A DNA stretch of 64,000 bases from Billgrantia montanilacus. GTDB lineage: Bacteria; Pseudomonadota; Gammaproteobacteria; Pseudomonadales; Halomonadaceae. The stretch lies in the NCBI RefSeq assembly GCF_003336675.1, contig NZ_QPII01000002.1:520545-584544 (forward strand), written 5' to 3'. A model generated the notes under the pieces. That model did not search any database, was not told the origin of the DNA, and worked only from the letters and a program-made list of their open reading frames with translations. Numbering within the stretch: position 1 is the stretch's first letter; each line of letters starts with the position of its first letter. Below are positions 57,194-64,000 of this stretch, one piece after another. Both the position numbers and the translations under genes were made by a program.

Positions 57194-58223
57194 GCGCTGC
57201 CTGAAGCGATGCATGGCCGGCCTGATGACCGCGGCCTTGCTGGTCGGCTGCGGCGGCAGTGGCGAAGGCGATGCCCTGCTGACGAGCTACCAGCGCGACC
57301 TCGCCGAGGCACTGGGACAGCCGGAGCCACAGCCTAGCGATCCCATCAATATCGGCGCCTTTCCCGATCGCCGCGAGCGCCTGTTCGAGATTCCCGAAAC
57401 CCGCGAGAGCATGCTCGATGTGTACGCCCTGCGAGAATGTCATATCACCTCGCTGGTGGCTGCCAGGAACAATCAGCTAGGCCGGGTCGCTCCACCCAGC
57501 CAGCGCTGGATCTACGAACTGGAGCTCTGGCGACGCCTCCATGGCTGCTGGAACAGCGAGGTGCCGGCGGCACTTTCCGAGAACAATCGTGATCGCCTGG
57601 CACGACTTACCATGGCCAAGACCGAGCAACTGCCACTGGTCAGCTGGAACACCCTGTTCGATTCCGATGAATGGACCGGCAGCTTCTCCCGGGCCAGCTC
57701 TCCTCTGGAACCCGATTCACGTGACGCCATCGATGAGCAATTGGCAGCCATCGAGTGGCTGCACGCCGCCACCCTGAACCAGTTCAGCCAGGAGTGGCAG
57801 CATGCATCGTCAACCCTCGAGGGGCACCTCGACACCCTTCGCCGCCGACCACTGACAGCAGAAGTGCTGCGTGCCCTGCTGCTGGCAGAACAGCGACTCG
57901 GTGAAGCCAATACGCTACTCGAAGCCAGCCTGGCTGATACAGCCAGCTGTCAGCCGCTGGCTGAGGCCGGCTCCGAACTGAAGTCGCTATTCCAGCAGAA
58001 GCCGGCAGCCGAGTGGCTGGACGACCTCGAAGCGCTAGCCAACCGCTGGCTGGGCGCCATCGACGCACTGCTGGAAAGCCATGTCCCCCCTCCCAAAGCC
58101 GTCGCCCACTATCGTGGCCGCTGGCTGTCGCTGAATAATCCCGCAGCGCCGCTCCCCGCTTTTCTCACGGCACGCGATATACATCGGCGTCATTGGCAGG
58201 CGCTTGCCGAGCGCTGTGAGTGA
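57165..58223 (+). CDS. DUF3080 lipoprotein
   Basis: This 352-residue protein has a lipobox LLVGC (Cys at about residue 29) and a helical periplasmic domain. Segments with REGILE-like WIYELELWRRLHGCW, PLVSWNTLFDSDEWTGSFSR and WLHAATLNQFSQEW fit the DUF3080 family from recall. The function is unknown. It starts inside the last 29 bp of the MATE gene, so coupled translation is likely. Confidence 0.75.
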   Translation: MALSRSRAAERCLKRCMAGLMTAALLVGCGGSGEGDALLTSYQRDLAEALGQPEPQPSDPINIGAFPDRRERLFEIPETRESMLDVYALRECHITSLVAARNNQLGRVAPPSQRWIYELELWRRLHGCWNSEVPAALSENNRDRLARLTMAKTEQLPLVSWNTLFDSDEWTGSFSRASSPLEPDSRDAIDEQLAAIEWLHAATLNQFSQEWQHASSTLEGHLDTLRRRPLTAEVLRALLLAEQRLGEANTLLEASLADTASCQPLAEAGSELKSLFQQKPAAEWLDDLEALANRWLGAIDALLESHVPPPKAVAHYRGRWLSLNNPAAPLPAFLTARDIHRRHWQALAERCE

Positions 58224-58360
58224 AAAACCTTTCGTCAGGCTTAACTTGCAAGGTGACTCTGTGATATTGGTGGGAACAAGTAGGTAGGTGTGGATCCCGT
58301 CAGCCTTGCCGCAGCCGTGACCCGTTACAGCTCGGCCCATGCAGAATCTGGAGGGAGATC

Positions 58361-59071
58361 ATGGGTATGACAATGTCACCCCGCCCTGCCCGGGTCATCG
58401 ACCTGGAAACGATGCGCCAGAAACAGTTAGCCAAGCGACGCCTGATACGCCTTTGCCCAGAGCTCGACGGCCTGGAGATGGTCTATCGTCTCGCCTCCGA
58501 CCCCGACTCCTTCTACGGTATGCCGATTCTCGCCTGGGGCCTCCGCGAGGATGGAGAGGTAGTGGGCCTCGTCCCATGGATGGAGGCGCTGACCCCCTGC
58601 CATCACATCGACGACTCCGAGCACGGCAGCTTCATCGGTTACCGAGATCCGGAAACCGAGGAACTGATGGAGACGGCACCGCCTCACAAGGCCTACGAGC
58701 TGGAGTATGCCGCCGCCTACTTCGATTACGAAGAGACGCGTGACATCACCCTGATCCAGCAACTGCCGGACACCCTGGGCACCCATGCCCTATGCGTCGA
58801 TGACGACCGCGGCCCGTGGCAGCTGAAGCAGGTATTCGGCTGGCGCCTCTACAGCGATGGCAACACTGAGGCCTTGCTGGCCGACGAGAAGCTGATCGAG
58901 TCCACTCCCGTGCTCCCCGGAGACCCCTGTCTCTACCCCGGCCACAGCCGCCACCGCATGGTCTATTTCTTCCAGCGCAGCATCGCCAGCCGCATCCGGG
59001 AACAGGATCCCGGCACGCTGGAAGCCCTGGCACTGATGGTGGCTCCCGAAGAGTCGGCGACGTCCGGCTGA
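58361..59071 (+). CDS. Conserved protein of unknown function
   Basis: This 236-residue acidic soluble protein is preceded by a strong ggaggga site. It has no signal peptide. Readable features are SFYGMPILAWGLREDGEVVG, LVPWMEALTPCHHIDDSEHG and CLYPGHSRHRMVYFFQRSIA. I recognise no family. The upstream 137-bp spacer holds no other gene. It stands alone, convergent with tusA. Confidence 0.7.
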   Translation: MGMTMSPRPARVIDLETMRQKQLAKRRLIRLCPELDGLEMVYRLASDPDSFYGMPILAWGLREDGEVVGLVPWMEALTPCHHIDDSEHGSFIGYRDPETEELMETAPPHKAYELEYAAAYFDYEETRDITLIQQLPDTLGTHALCVDDDRGPWQLKQVFGWRLYSDGNTEALLADEKLIESTPVLPGDPCLYPGHSRHRMVYFFQRSIASRIREQDPGTLEALALMVAPEESATSG

Positions 59072-59180
59072 GACTGCCTGGGCTTACGTCGTCACCCACT
59101 TCAGCCTCCCTACCGTCTGGCCAGACCATGCACGAAAGCCAGCAAGCTCAGGCACTTTTCGTGCAAGGTCTGGCGATACA

Positions 59181-59432
59181 TCAGCCTAAGCGGATAAAGT
59201 AGAGGTACCGTTCATCCGACGCCTGCTGAGCCAGCAACTCATGGCCAAGAAAGCTGCAGAATTTCGGCACGTCCCGGGTGGTGGCCGGGTCGGTGGCCAC
59301 CACCTTGAGCACCTCGCCGGTCTGCATGTCCCGTACCTTGTTGTGCATCAGCATGATGGGTTCAGGGCAGTAGAGACCGGTCGTGTCCAGTTCAGCCTGA
59401 AAATCCGGCAGGGAGTCGGCAGTATCAACCAT
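59181..59432 (-). CDS. tusA: Sulfur carrier protein TusA
   Basis: This 83-residue protein has the conserved active cysteine in [20 protein letters not shown] (Cys22) and the CPxP motif of the TusA family. The later stretch [20 protein letters not shown] is also characteristic. It relays persulfide sulfur from IscS to tRNA 2-thiouridine synthesis. The spacer to the divergent ABM gene is 31 bp. Confidence 0.95.
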   Translation of the reverse strand: MVDTADSLPDFQAELDTTGLYCPEPIMLMHNKVRDMQTGEVLKVVATDPATTRDVPKFCSFLGHELLAQQASDERYLYFIRLG

Positions 59433-59463
59433 CGATCGACCTCGGTGTAGGGAGCCAGTTTAG

Positions 59464-59751
59464 ATGATCAAGATCATTATCGAACGTCGTATCATGCCCG
59501 GCCTGGAAGAGGAATACGAGGAGGCCGCCCGTGAGGCCATCCGCTGGTCTCTGGGAGCCAGGGGCTTCGTGGGCGGCGAAACGCTCATGGAACTCGGGCA
59601 CAGCGACAGACGCCTGATGATCACCAAATGGAGAGATCTTCGCGCCTGGAAAGAGTGGTACAACAGCGAGGAGCGCACCCGGGTCATGCAACGCATATGG
59701 CCGCTCTTGACCGAGGATGAGTCCATCCGCATCTATGAGCCGTCCTATTAG
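59464..59751 (+). CDS. Antibiotic biosynthesis monooxygenase (ABM) domain protein
   Basis: This 95-residue ferredoxin-like ABM domain starts IKIIIERRIMPGLEEEYEEA, with RGFVGGETLMELGHSDR and TKWRDLRAWKEWYNSEERTR. These small proteins are often heme- or quinone-handling enzymes, mostly untested. It is divergent from tusA and convergent with rlmM. Confidence 0.9.
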   Translation: MIKIIIERRIMPGLEEEYEEAAREAIRWSLGARGFVGGETLMELGHSDRRLMITKWRDLRAWKEWYNSEERTRVMQRIWPLLTEDESIRIYEPSY

Positions 59752-59819
59752 GCCACCCACTTCGGACCGCTCCGGTTTGAATGGACTGATTCTACCACCC
59801 TCGGTCATTGCAGATGGAA

Positions 59820-60917
59820 TCAGTCCAGCAACCTGACATGCACCGTAACCTCTTCCCGATCATGGTATAGATGCCGGCAGCGTATCTCCGCCCGCACGCC
59901 AGCATCGTGCAGCGCAGCCTCCAGCCTGGAAAGGCAGCGAGTCACCTCCTCCCAGCGTCGCTTCATCGGCAGCTTCAGGTTGAACACCGCCTCCCGACAC
60001 CAGCGCCGTTCCAGCCAGCGCTGCACCATGGCCGTAACCCGGGAGGGCTGGTCGACGATGTCACAGACCAACCAGTCGAGCCGACCAGGCGGCTCCCAGA
60101 CGAAGCCGTCTTCTCGCAGGTGCTCCACCAGCCCCGTCGCCATCAGGGTTTTATCCATCGGACCGTTATCGATGGCAAAGACATTCATGCCTCGCGCCAC
60201 CAGCTGCCAGGTCCAGCCTCCCGGCGCCGCGCCGAGGTCGGCCGCCTGCATGCCCTCGCCCAATCGCTCGTCCCACTGATCGCGCGGCACGAACTCATGC
60301 CAGGCCTCCTCCAGCTTGAGGGTCGAGCGACTCGGTGCGGCATGAGGAAAACGCAGCCGACGAATACCGCCCGGTAGCTCGCTGCGATTACCGGGGAAGC
60401 TCATCCCCAGTTGCACCCGATCGCCATCGCTCCACAACAGGTGAAGCCTGCGACCGGCGGCCTTGCGGCGTAGCGCCCCCCGCTTCTTCAGCATCGACTC
60501 GAGGGGGCGTTTCAGTGCCTTGATCAATCCCGAGAGCGACTTGCCGTCATTGGTGTCAGGTGTTTCATGCCAGATGGCATCGAAGCTCCAGCCACTCGCC
60601 ACCACCTGCTCGATGATCGGCGACAGACGGTTCTCACGTGACAGTGTCAGTGCCGGAAGCGCAACCAGGCTCTGCCGCGCAAATATCAACTCTTCCAACC
60701 GCAAATCACGCTGGAGCAGATTGACGGACCGTTCGTCCGACACATGAAAGCAGACGTACCCGGCATGAGGGTCGTATTCCGCCTGGCCGGACCACCCGAG
60801 CCCACTGACGCGGGAATCGATTTCAGCTGCCAGGTCAACCTCGAAACCGGGCCGGCAATAGAACAGCAGCCGATCAGGTAGCGGGGACTTCTCTTCCATT
60901 TGGACTTGCCGTGTCAA
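59820..60917 (-). CDS. rlmM: 23S rRNA C2498 2'-O-ribose methyltransferase RlmM
   Basis: RlmM methylates C2498 of 23S rRNA. The 365-residue protein aligns with E. coli RlmM at FYCRPGFEVDLAAEI, APSRSTLKLEEAWHEF (near residue 205), the SAM-binding MQAADLGAAPGGWTWQLVAR, NLKLPMKRRWEEV and the end YHDREEVTVHVRLLD. A TTG start overlaps the stop of the DUF2721 gene in TTGA and has an aaggagg site; an in-frame ATG at 60899 is the alternative. No other methyltransferase family fits as well. Confidence 0.95.
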   Translation of the reverse strand: MTRQVQMEEKSPLPDRLLFYCRPGFEVDLAAEIDSRVSGLGWSGQAEYDPHAGYVCFHVSDERSVNLLQRDLRLEELIFARQSLVALPALTLSRENRLSPIIEQVVASGWSFDAIWHETPDTNDGKSLSGLIKALKRPLESMLKKRGALRRKAAGRRLHLLWSDGDRVQLGMSFPGNRSELPGGIRRLRFPHAAPSRSTLKLEEAWHEFVPRDQWDERLGEGMQAADLGAAPGGWTWQLVARGMNVFAIDNGPMDKTLMATGLVEHLREDGFVWEPPGRLDWLVCDIVDQPSRVTAMVQRWLERRWCREAVFNLKLPMKRRWEEVTRCLSRLEAALHDAGVRAEIRCRHLYHDREEVTVHVRLLD

Positions 60918-61357
60918 GGGGCCTCCTTCGGCTCATCTTGCGAGGTGCTCCCGCTACGGCTCTGCCTGCCACCCAGCGCCTCGATATCCTGCAACTGTAC
61001 GTTCAGTGCATTCGTTGAAATCGTCACTTCCCATAGTGAGTAGACCAGGGACACGGACAGCGTGACCAGGCTTGCCCCGAACAGGATCATGCCCAGCAGC
61101 TCGAGCGAGAGGAAAAGGGCAAACATCGAAAGGGTGCAAAGCAGAAAACTGAGCACACCGGCAACCTGCATGCGCTTGGTCAGCGAGATCCTTCGCCGCA
61201 GCAGCAGAATCTGGCGTGCCGTAGCGGCCTGATGGAGGCTGCGCTCTTCCTCTGCCAGCTTGCGAATCAGTTGGGCCAATACCAGAAACCGATTGGTATA
61301 GGCCAGCAGCAGCAGCGAAATGGCAGGAAACAGCAGAGCCGGTGTCGTCAGGGTCAA
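60914..61357 (-). CDS. DUF2721 membrane protein
   Basis: This 147-residue inner-membrane protein begins LTTPALLFPAISLLLLAYTN, the DUF2721 start, then a basic amphipathic loop (residues about 45-62), two further hydrophobic segments and a soluble, charged tail. Its start is TTG with a ggag site. It overlaps rlmM by four bases. The function is unknown. Confidence 0.85.
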   Translation of the reverse strand: MTLTTPALLFPAISLLLLAYTNRFLVLAQLIRKLAEEERSLHQAATARQILLLRRRISLTKRMQVAGVLSFLLCTLSMFALFLSLELLGMILFGASLVTLSVSLVYSLWEVTISTNALNVQLQDIEALGGRQSRSGSTSQDEPKEAP

Positions 61358-61470
61358 GGTTCTGGAACTCCGGTCTATTCAAGGAAATACATGATACCAG
61401 CCATGTGTAGAGCGTGGGGACGAACAAGCATATCGTTTGAATATCGTTTATGAATCATGGCGAGTGATCG

Positions 61471-61566
61471 ATAATGGTGCACAGGTTATTGCCTTTTAAA
61501 AGCAATTTCGCCTCATATCTATGTCTAATCCCAGCATAGCCCATACAGTTGCTGCATAATGGTGCA
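61471..61566. promoter_or_regulatory. Repeat-bearing promoter region upstream of gdhA
   Basis: The 11-mer ataatggtgca occurs at 61471-61481 and again at 61556-61566, 85 bp apart, in an AT-rich region. Each copy contains the TGGTGCA half-site used by NtrC-type regulators, but no complete palindromic site is present. Only the repeats are certain; a regulatory role is inferred. Confidence 0.4.
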
Positions 61567-61609
61567 TTGGATTATAGTGGCCCCAACCCACTTTCTTTCA
61601 GGAATCCAA

Positions 61610-62962
61610 ATGACCTACGTGCACGATACCCTTGAAAGTCTCAGGAAGAGCAGTCCGGCCCAAGGCGAGTTTTATCAAGCTGCCGAAGAGGTACTCGAAT
61701 GCCTGCGCCCACTGCTCGACACGGTGCCTCGCTACCATCAGCACAGCATCATCGAGCGTATCGTCGAACCCGAACGCCAGATCATGTTTCGTGTCAGCTG
61801 GACCAATGACGCCGGGCAGGTACAGGTCAACAAGGGCTACCGCATACAGTTCAATTCCGCCCTGGGCCCCTATAAGGGTGGCCTGCGTTTCCATCCCAGC
61901 GTCAATGCCAGCATCATCAAGTTCCTGGGCTTCGAACAGATCTTCAAGAACGCACTCACCGGACTCCCGATCGGCGGCGGCAAGGGCGGGTCCAACTTCG
62001 ACCCGAAGGGCAAGTCAGATGGCGAAATCATGCGCTTCTGCCAGTCCTTCATGACCGAGCTGTATCGCCACATTGGCCCCACTACCGATGTGCCAGCCGG
62101 GGATATCGGCGTTGGTGCCAGAGAAATCGGCTACCTGTACGGCCAGTACAAGCGTCTCACGGGCCGCTATGAAGGCATTCTCACCGGTAAGGGGCTGAAC
62201 TGGGGCGGCTCACTCGGTCGCAAGGAAGCCACCGGCTATGGCGCGGTCTACTTCGCCCAGAACATGCTCGAGGCGCGAGGCGACAGCATCCTGGGCAAGA
62301 CCTGCCTTGTATCGGGTGCCGGCAACGTGGCCACCTACACCATCGAGAAGCTCTACCAGCTCGGCGCCAGGCCTGTCACCTGCTCCGACTCTCGCGGGAC
62401 GATACATCATCCGGAAGGCATCGACCTGGATACCCTCAAGCTGCTCAAGGAGGTCAAGCGCACCTCCTTGCGTGAATATGTAGAGCATCACCCCGAAGCT
62501 CACTACATCGACGCCCAGGACTACCCTTCCGATGGCCATGCCGTATGGCGCATCAAGGGCGATATCGCCTTCCCCAGCGCCACCCAGAACGAGGTAACGG
62601 AAGCCGATGCCCGGGCCCTGCTCGAGAACGGTATCCACTGCATCAGCGAAGGCTCCAACATGGCCTCCACCGCCGATGCCGTCGATCGCTTTCTCGAAGC
62701 ACGGATTGCATACGGACCCGGCAAGGCCGCCAACGCGGGCGGCGTAGCCACCAGCCAGCTGGAGATGGCCCAAAACAGCAGCATGCAGCAATGGACGCTT
62801 GAGAAGGTCGACACTAAGCTCCAGGCCATCATGACCGACATTCACAGGCAATGTGCCGATACCGCCAGAGAATTTGACGAGCCGACGAACCTGGTGCTCG
62901 GGGCCAATATTGCCGGCTTCCGCAAGGTGGCCGATGCCATGATCGAACAGGGTGTCGTCTAG
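61610..62962 (+). CDS. gdhA: NADP-specific glutamate dehydrogenase GdhA
   Basis: GdhA makes glutamate from 2-oxoglutarate, ammonium and NADPH. The 450-residue length is normal. Diagnostic segments are KGGLRFHPSVNASIIKFLGF, the active-site lysine loop LPIGGGKGGSNFDPKGKSDG, DVPAGDIGVGAREIGYLYGQ, the Rossmann VSGAGNVATYTIEKL and AYGPGKAANAGGVATSQLEM. Glutamate is a compatible solute and ectoine precursor donor. The ATG at 61610 matches E. coli GdhA. A strong terminator follows. Confidence 0.97.
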   Translation: MTYVHDTLESLRKSSPAQGEFYQAAEEVLECLRPLLDTVPRYHQHSIIERIVEPERQIMFRVSWTNDAGQVQVNKGYRIQFNSALGPYKGGLRFHPSVNASIIKFLGFEQIFKNALTGLPIGGGKGGSNFDPKGKSDGEIMRFCQSFMTELYRHIGPTTDVPAGDIGVGAREIGYLYGQYKRLTGRYEGILTGKGLNWGGSLGRKEATGYGAVYFAQNMLEARGDSILGKTCLVSGAGNVATYTIEKLYQLGARPVTCSDSRGTIHHPEGIDLDTLKLLKEVKRTSLREYVEHHPEAHYIDAQDYPSDGHAVWRIKGDIAFPSATQNEVTEADARALLENGIHCISEGSNMASTADAVDRFLEARIAYGPGKAANAGGVATSQLEMAQNSSMQQWTLEKVDTKLQAIMTDIHRQCADTAREFDEPTNLVLGANIAGFRKVADAMIEQGVV

Positions 62963-63000
62963 TCGACCGCTCCCTCCCTTCTCGCAGCCGCCCACTAAAG

Positions 63001-63027
63001 CCTGGCGCCTTTGGCGCCGGGTTTTTT
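63001..63027 (+). terminator. Intrinsic terminator of gdhA
   Basis: A 9-bp stem with one G-T pair (cctggcgcc against ggcgccggg) and a ttt loop is followed by six T residues, 38 bp after the gdhA stop. Confidence 0.9.
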
Positions 63028-63028
63028 C

Positions 63029-63359
63029 GTATACACGGTGGCCAACTCCGGCCAGCTTTTCACCCAGCCGGAGGAGGTAGCGAGAATAATTCGCACGTGT
63101 TACATCGGCGCATGTGCCAGATATCACCACTGATATAGTACCTGGACCGCCACCGCACCATCCTGTGAATTTATTATAAATTATTGATATAATTGCTTTT
63201 TTTATTTTATTGGCGAAGTTGGCCCACCTCCTGCTTCAGCCATGGTGAGCAAGACAGGCGGGTTGAGCTGCATCATCAGGCCACTCTTCACCGTCATGAC
63301 GCACGAAGCCCAAGGCTTCACCTAGGCACTTCAAGTCAGACTCCGATGGAGGTATGCAC
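63029..63359. other. Intergenic region with an AT-rich island
   Basis: No gene is supported. Bases 63165-63225 are strikingly AT-rich (about 80 percent) against a GC-rich genome, with ttgatataat forming a plausible promoter for the acidic-protein gene downstream. The remainder is an unremarkable spacer. Confidence 0.5.
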
Positions 63360-63635
63360 ATGATGTCCAAGGAATTCCTCAAGAAACTCGGTATTGTTGG
63401 TATCACTTTTGGTCTTGCTGCCAGCCCGCTGGCACTTGCCGACTTCCACGAGGAAGAGGACCAAGAGCCGGTTCCACAGGAAACCGCTCCTGAAGGCGAA
63501 GCTGATGACGGCTTTGGCGCTGGTGCTGATACCGAGTACGAGAACGAAGAGGAAGAGTGGGACGCCGAGGAGTGGGAAGAAGAGAATGAAGAGGAAGAAT
63601 GGGAGGAAGAGGACGAGGATGACCAGGATTGGTAA
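63360..63635 (+). CDS. Small secreted, extremely acidic protein
   Basis: The 91-residue product has a cleavable signal peptide (cut after about residue 27, ALA). In the 64-residue mature part 36 residues are Asp or Glu and none is Lys or Arg. Four tryptophans, three of them within runs such as EEEEW, punctuate the tail, which ends DQDW. A ggaggt site lies six bases before the chosen ATG; ATGs six bases upstream and three downstream are alternatives. It has its own terminator. No family is recognised. Confidence 0.75.
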   Translation: MMSKEFLKKLGIVGITFGLAASPLALADFHEEEDQEPVPQETAPEGEADDGFGAGADTEYENEEEEWDAEEWEEENEEEEWEEEDEDDQDW

Positions 63636-63708
63636 TGCCTGTTAATCCTCACAGATACTCGCTTCTCCCTTAAGTCGAGTAACAACCACCCCTCAGGTTG
63701 GTTCCTGC

Positions 63709-63740
63709 AATCACCTCCGGCAATGTCGGGGGTGATTCTG
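63709..63740 (+). terminator. Intrinsic terminator of the acidic-protein gene
   Basis: An 11-bp stem with one wobble pair (aatcacctccg against cgggggtgatt) is followed by ctgtttt, about 75 bp after the stop codon. Confidence 0.8.
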
Positions 63741-63802
63741 TTTTATACGCCCCCTTTATACAGCCAGGTCATTGAAAGAGAGGACTCTCGTCTGGAAAAG
63801 AA

Positions 63803-63832
63803 AAACCCCGAGCTCTTTCGAACTCGGGGTTT
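63803..63832 (-). terminator. Rho-independent terminator of the rRNA operon
   Basis: A 10-bp perfect stem (aaaccccgag with its complement) is followed on the minus strand by ttcttttcc. It is downstream of the 5S rRNA on its strand. Confidence 0.85.
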
Positions 63833-63863
63833 CGGGAAGAAAATGGGGAGGCCCCCAAATAGC

Positions 63864-63890
63864 GAAGCCCCGACCAATGGCCGGGGCTTC
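63864..63890 (-). terminator. Second hairpin beyond the 5S rRNA
   Basis: A 9-bp perfect stem (gaagccccg with its complement) encloses a 9-nt loop nine bases beyond the 5S 3' end. No clear T-tract follows, so it may process or stabilise the transcript ahead of the stronger terminator. Confidence 0.6.
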
Positions 63891-63898
63891 TGAATAAA

Positions 63899-64000
63899 TG
63901 CCTGACGATGACCTACTCTCGCATGGGGAGACCCCACACTACCATCGGCGCTGAGCGGTTTCACTGCTGAGTTCGGCATGGGATCAGGTGGTTCCCGAAC
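63899..64000 (-). rRNA. rrf: 5S ribosomal RNA, 3' part
   Basis: The complement of this stretch ends GAGTAGGTCATCGTCAGGCA and carries the TGGTAGTGTGGGGTCTCC core and AACCACCTGATCC of bacterial 5S rRNA. About 100 of roughly 115 nt are present; the 5' end and the rest of the rRNA operon lie right of the window. Confidence 0.97.

Noticed and set aside
63236..63685. A minus-strand Ser-rich frame over the acidic gene
   Set aside because: It is the complement of the Glu codons of the acidic-protein gene; the plus strand has the signal peptide and ribosome-binding site.
63640..64000. tRNA genes beside the 5S rRNA
   Set aside because: No cloverleaf or CCA end was found between the 5S 3' end and the acidic gene; the hairpins there are terminators.

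Overview
The window is high-GC, densely coded chromosomal DNA of a halophilic gammaproteobacterium. Halomonadaceae (Halomonas or a close relative) is the best fit. The indications are ectoine hydroxylase (EctD), a PutP sodium/proline symporter, an orphan TAXI binding protein, gammaproteobacterial housekeeping genes (RimK, EpmC, RlmM, TusA, FadBA, Uup, TatD, YqcC) and acidic proteins. The genus is inferred, not proven. I see no phage, integron, CRISPR array or complete insertion sequence, and no tRNA.

Layout. 1-4.3 kb: the 3' end of putP, a small membrane protein, two tandem OmpW-type porins, a gamma-glutamylcyclotransferase-like protein and YqcC. 4.5-8.3 kb: a DUF3549 protein, a RimB-like retropepsin, RimK, a helical-bundle protein and SanA. 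8.4-14.5 kb: a SUF iron-sulfur operon (sufR-sufB-sufC-sufD-sufS-sufT, minus strand) with an IscR-type palindrome ahead of sufR. 14.7-21.7 kb: TAXI binding protein, YjdM, an Lrp-type regulator, an NDUFA9-like reductase, a Na/Pi symporter with a PhoU-like partner behind a Pho box, a yeast-type cytosine deaminase, an FMN reductase and a HEAT lipoprotein. 21.9-29.6 kb: phosphate control, with phoBR on plus and pstSCAB-phoU on minus meeting tail to tail, further Pho-box-like sites, and a decayed response-regulator fragment beyond pstS. 29.6-36.8 kb: panE-like reductase, methyltransferase, VOC protein, a zinc metallopeptidase, a lytic transglycosylase lipoprotein, ectD, a YbhB protein, a flavodoxin-like protein and a small CCGSCH-tailed protein. 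36.9-46.9 kb: fadBA, a DUF5924/DUF2914 membrane protein, a MarR regulator, a universal stress protein, uup, tatD and a degenerate exonuclease-like protein. 47-55.4 kb: a BBE flavin oxidase divergent from a BTAD/TPR regulator, then a LysR-controlled pair of a fused TPP-dependent E1 and a FabD-like acyltransferase, then epmC. 55.5-63 kb: a foldback MITE-like element, a MATE exporter with a DUF3080 lipoprotein, TusA, an ABM protein, RlmM with a DUF2721 protein, and gdhA. 63.3-64 kb: a tiny secreted, extremely acidic protein, then terminators and the 3' part of a 5S rRNA, so an rRNA operon enters from the right on the minus strand.

How the genes work together. Three modules stand out. The SUF operon carries its own Rrf2 regulator and SufT, but no SufA or SufE/SufU. 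The phosphate module joins high-affinity Pst import, a low-affinity Na/Pi symporter and two PhoU-type proteins to one PhoBR system. Osmoadaptation is represented by PutP, EctD and GdhA. The least explained unit is the E1/acyltransferase pair at 50.6-53.9 kb. It has no E2 or E3 subunits, and the acyltransferase lacks the arginine that holds the malonyl carboxylate in FabD.
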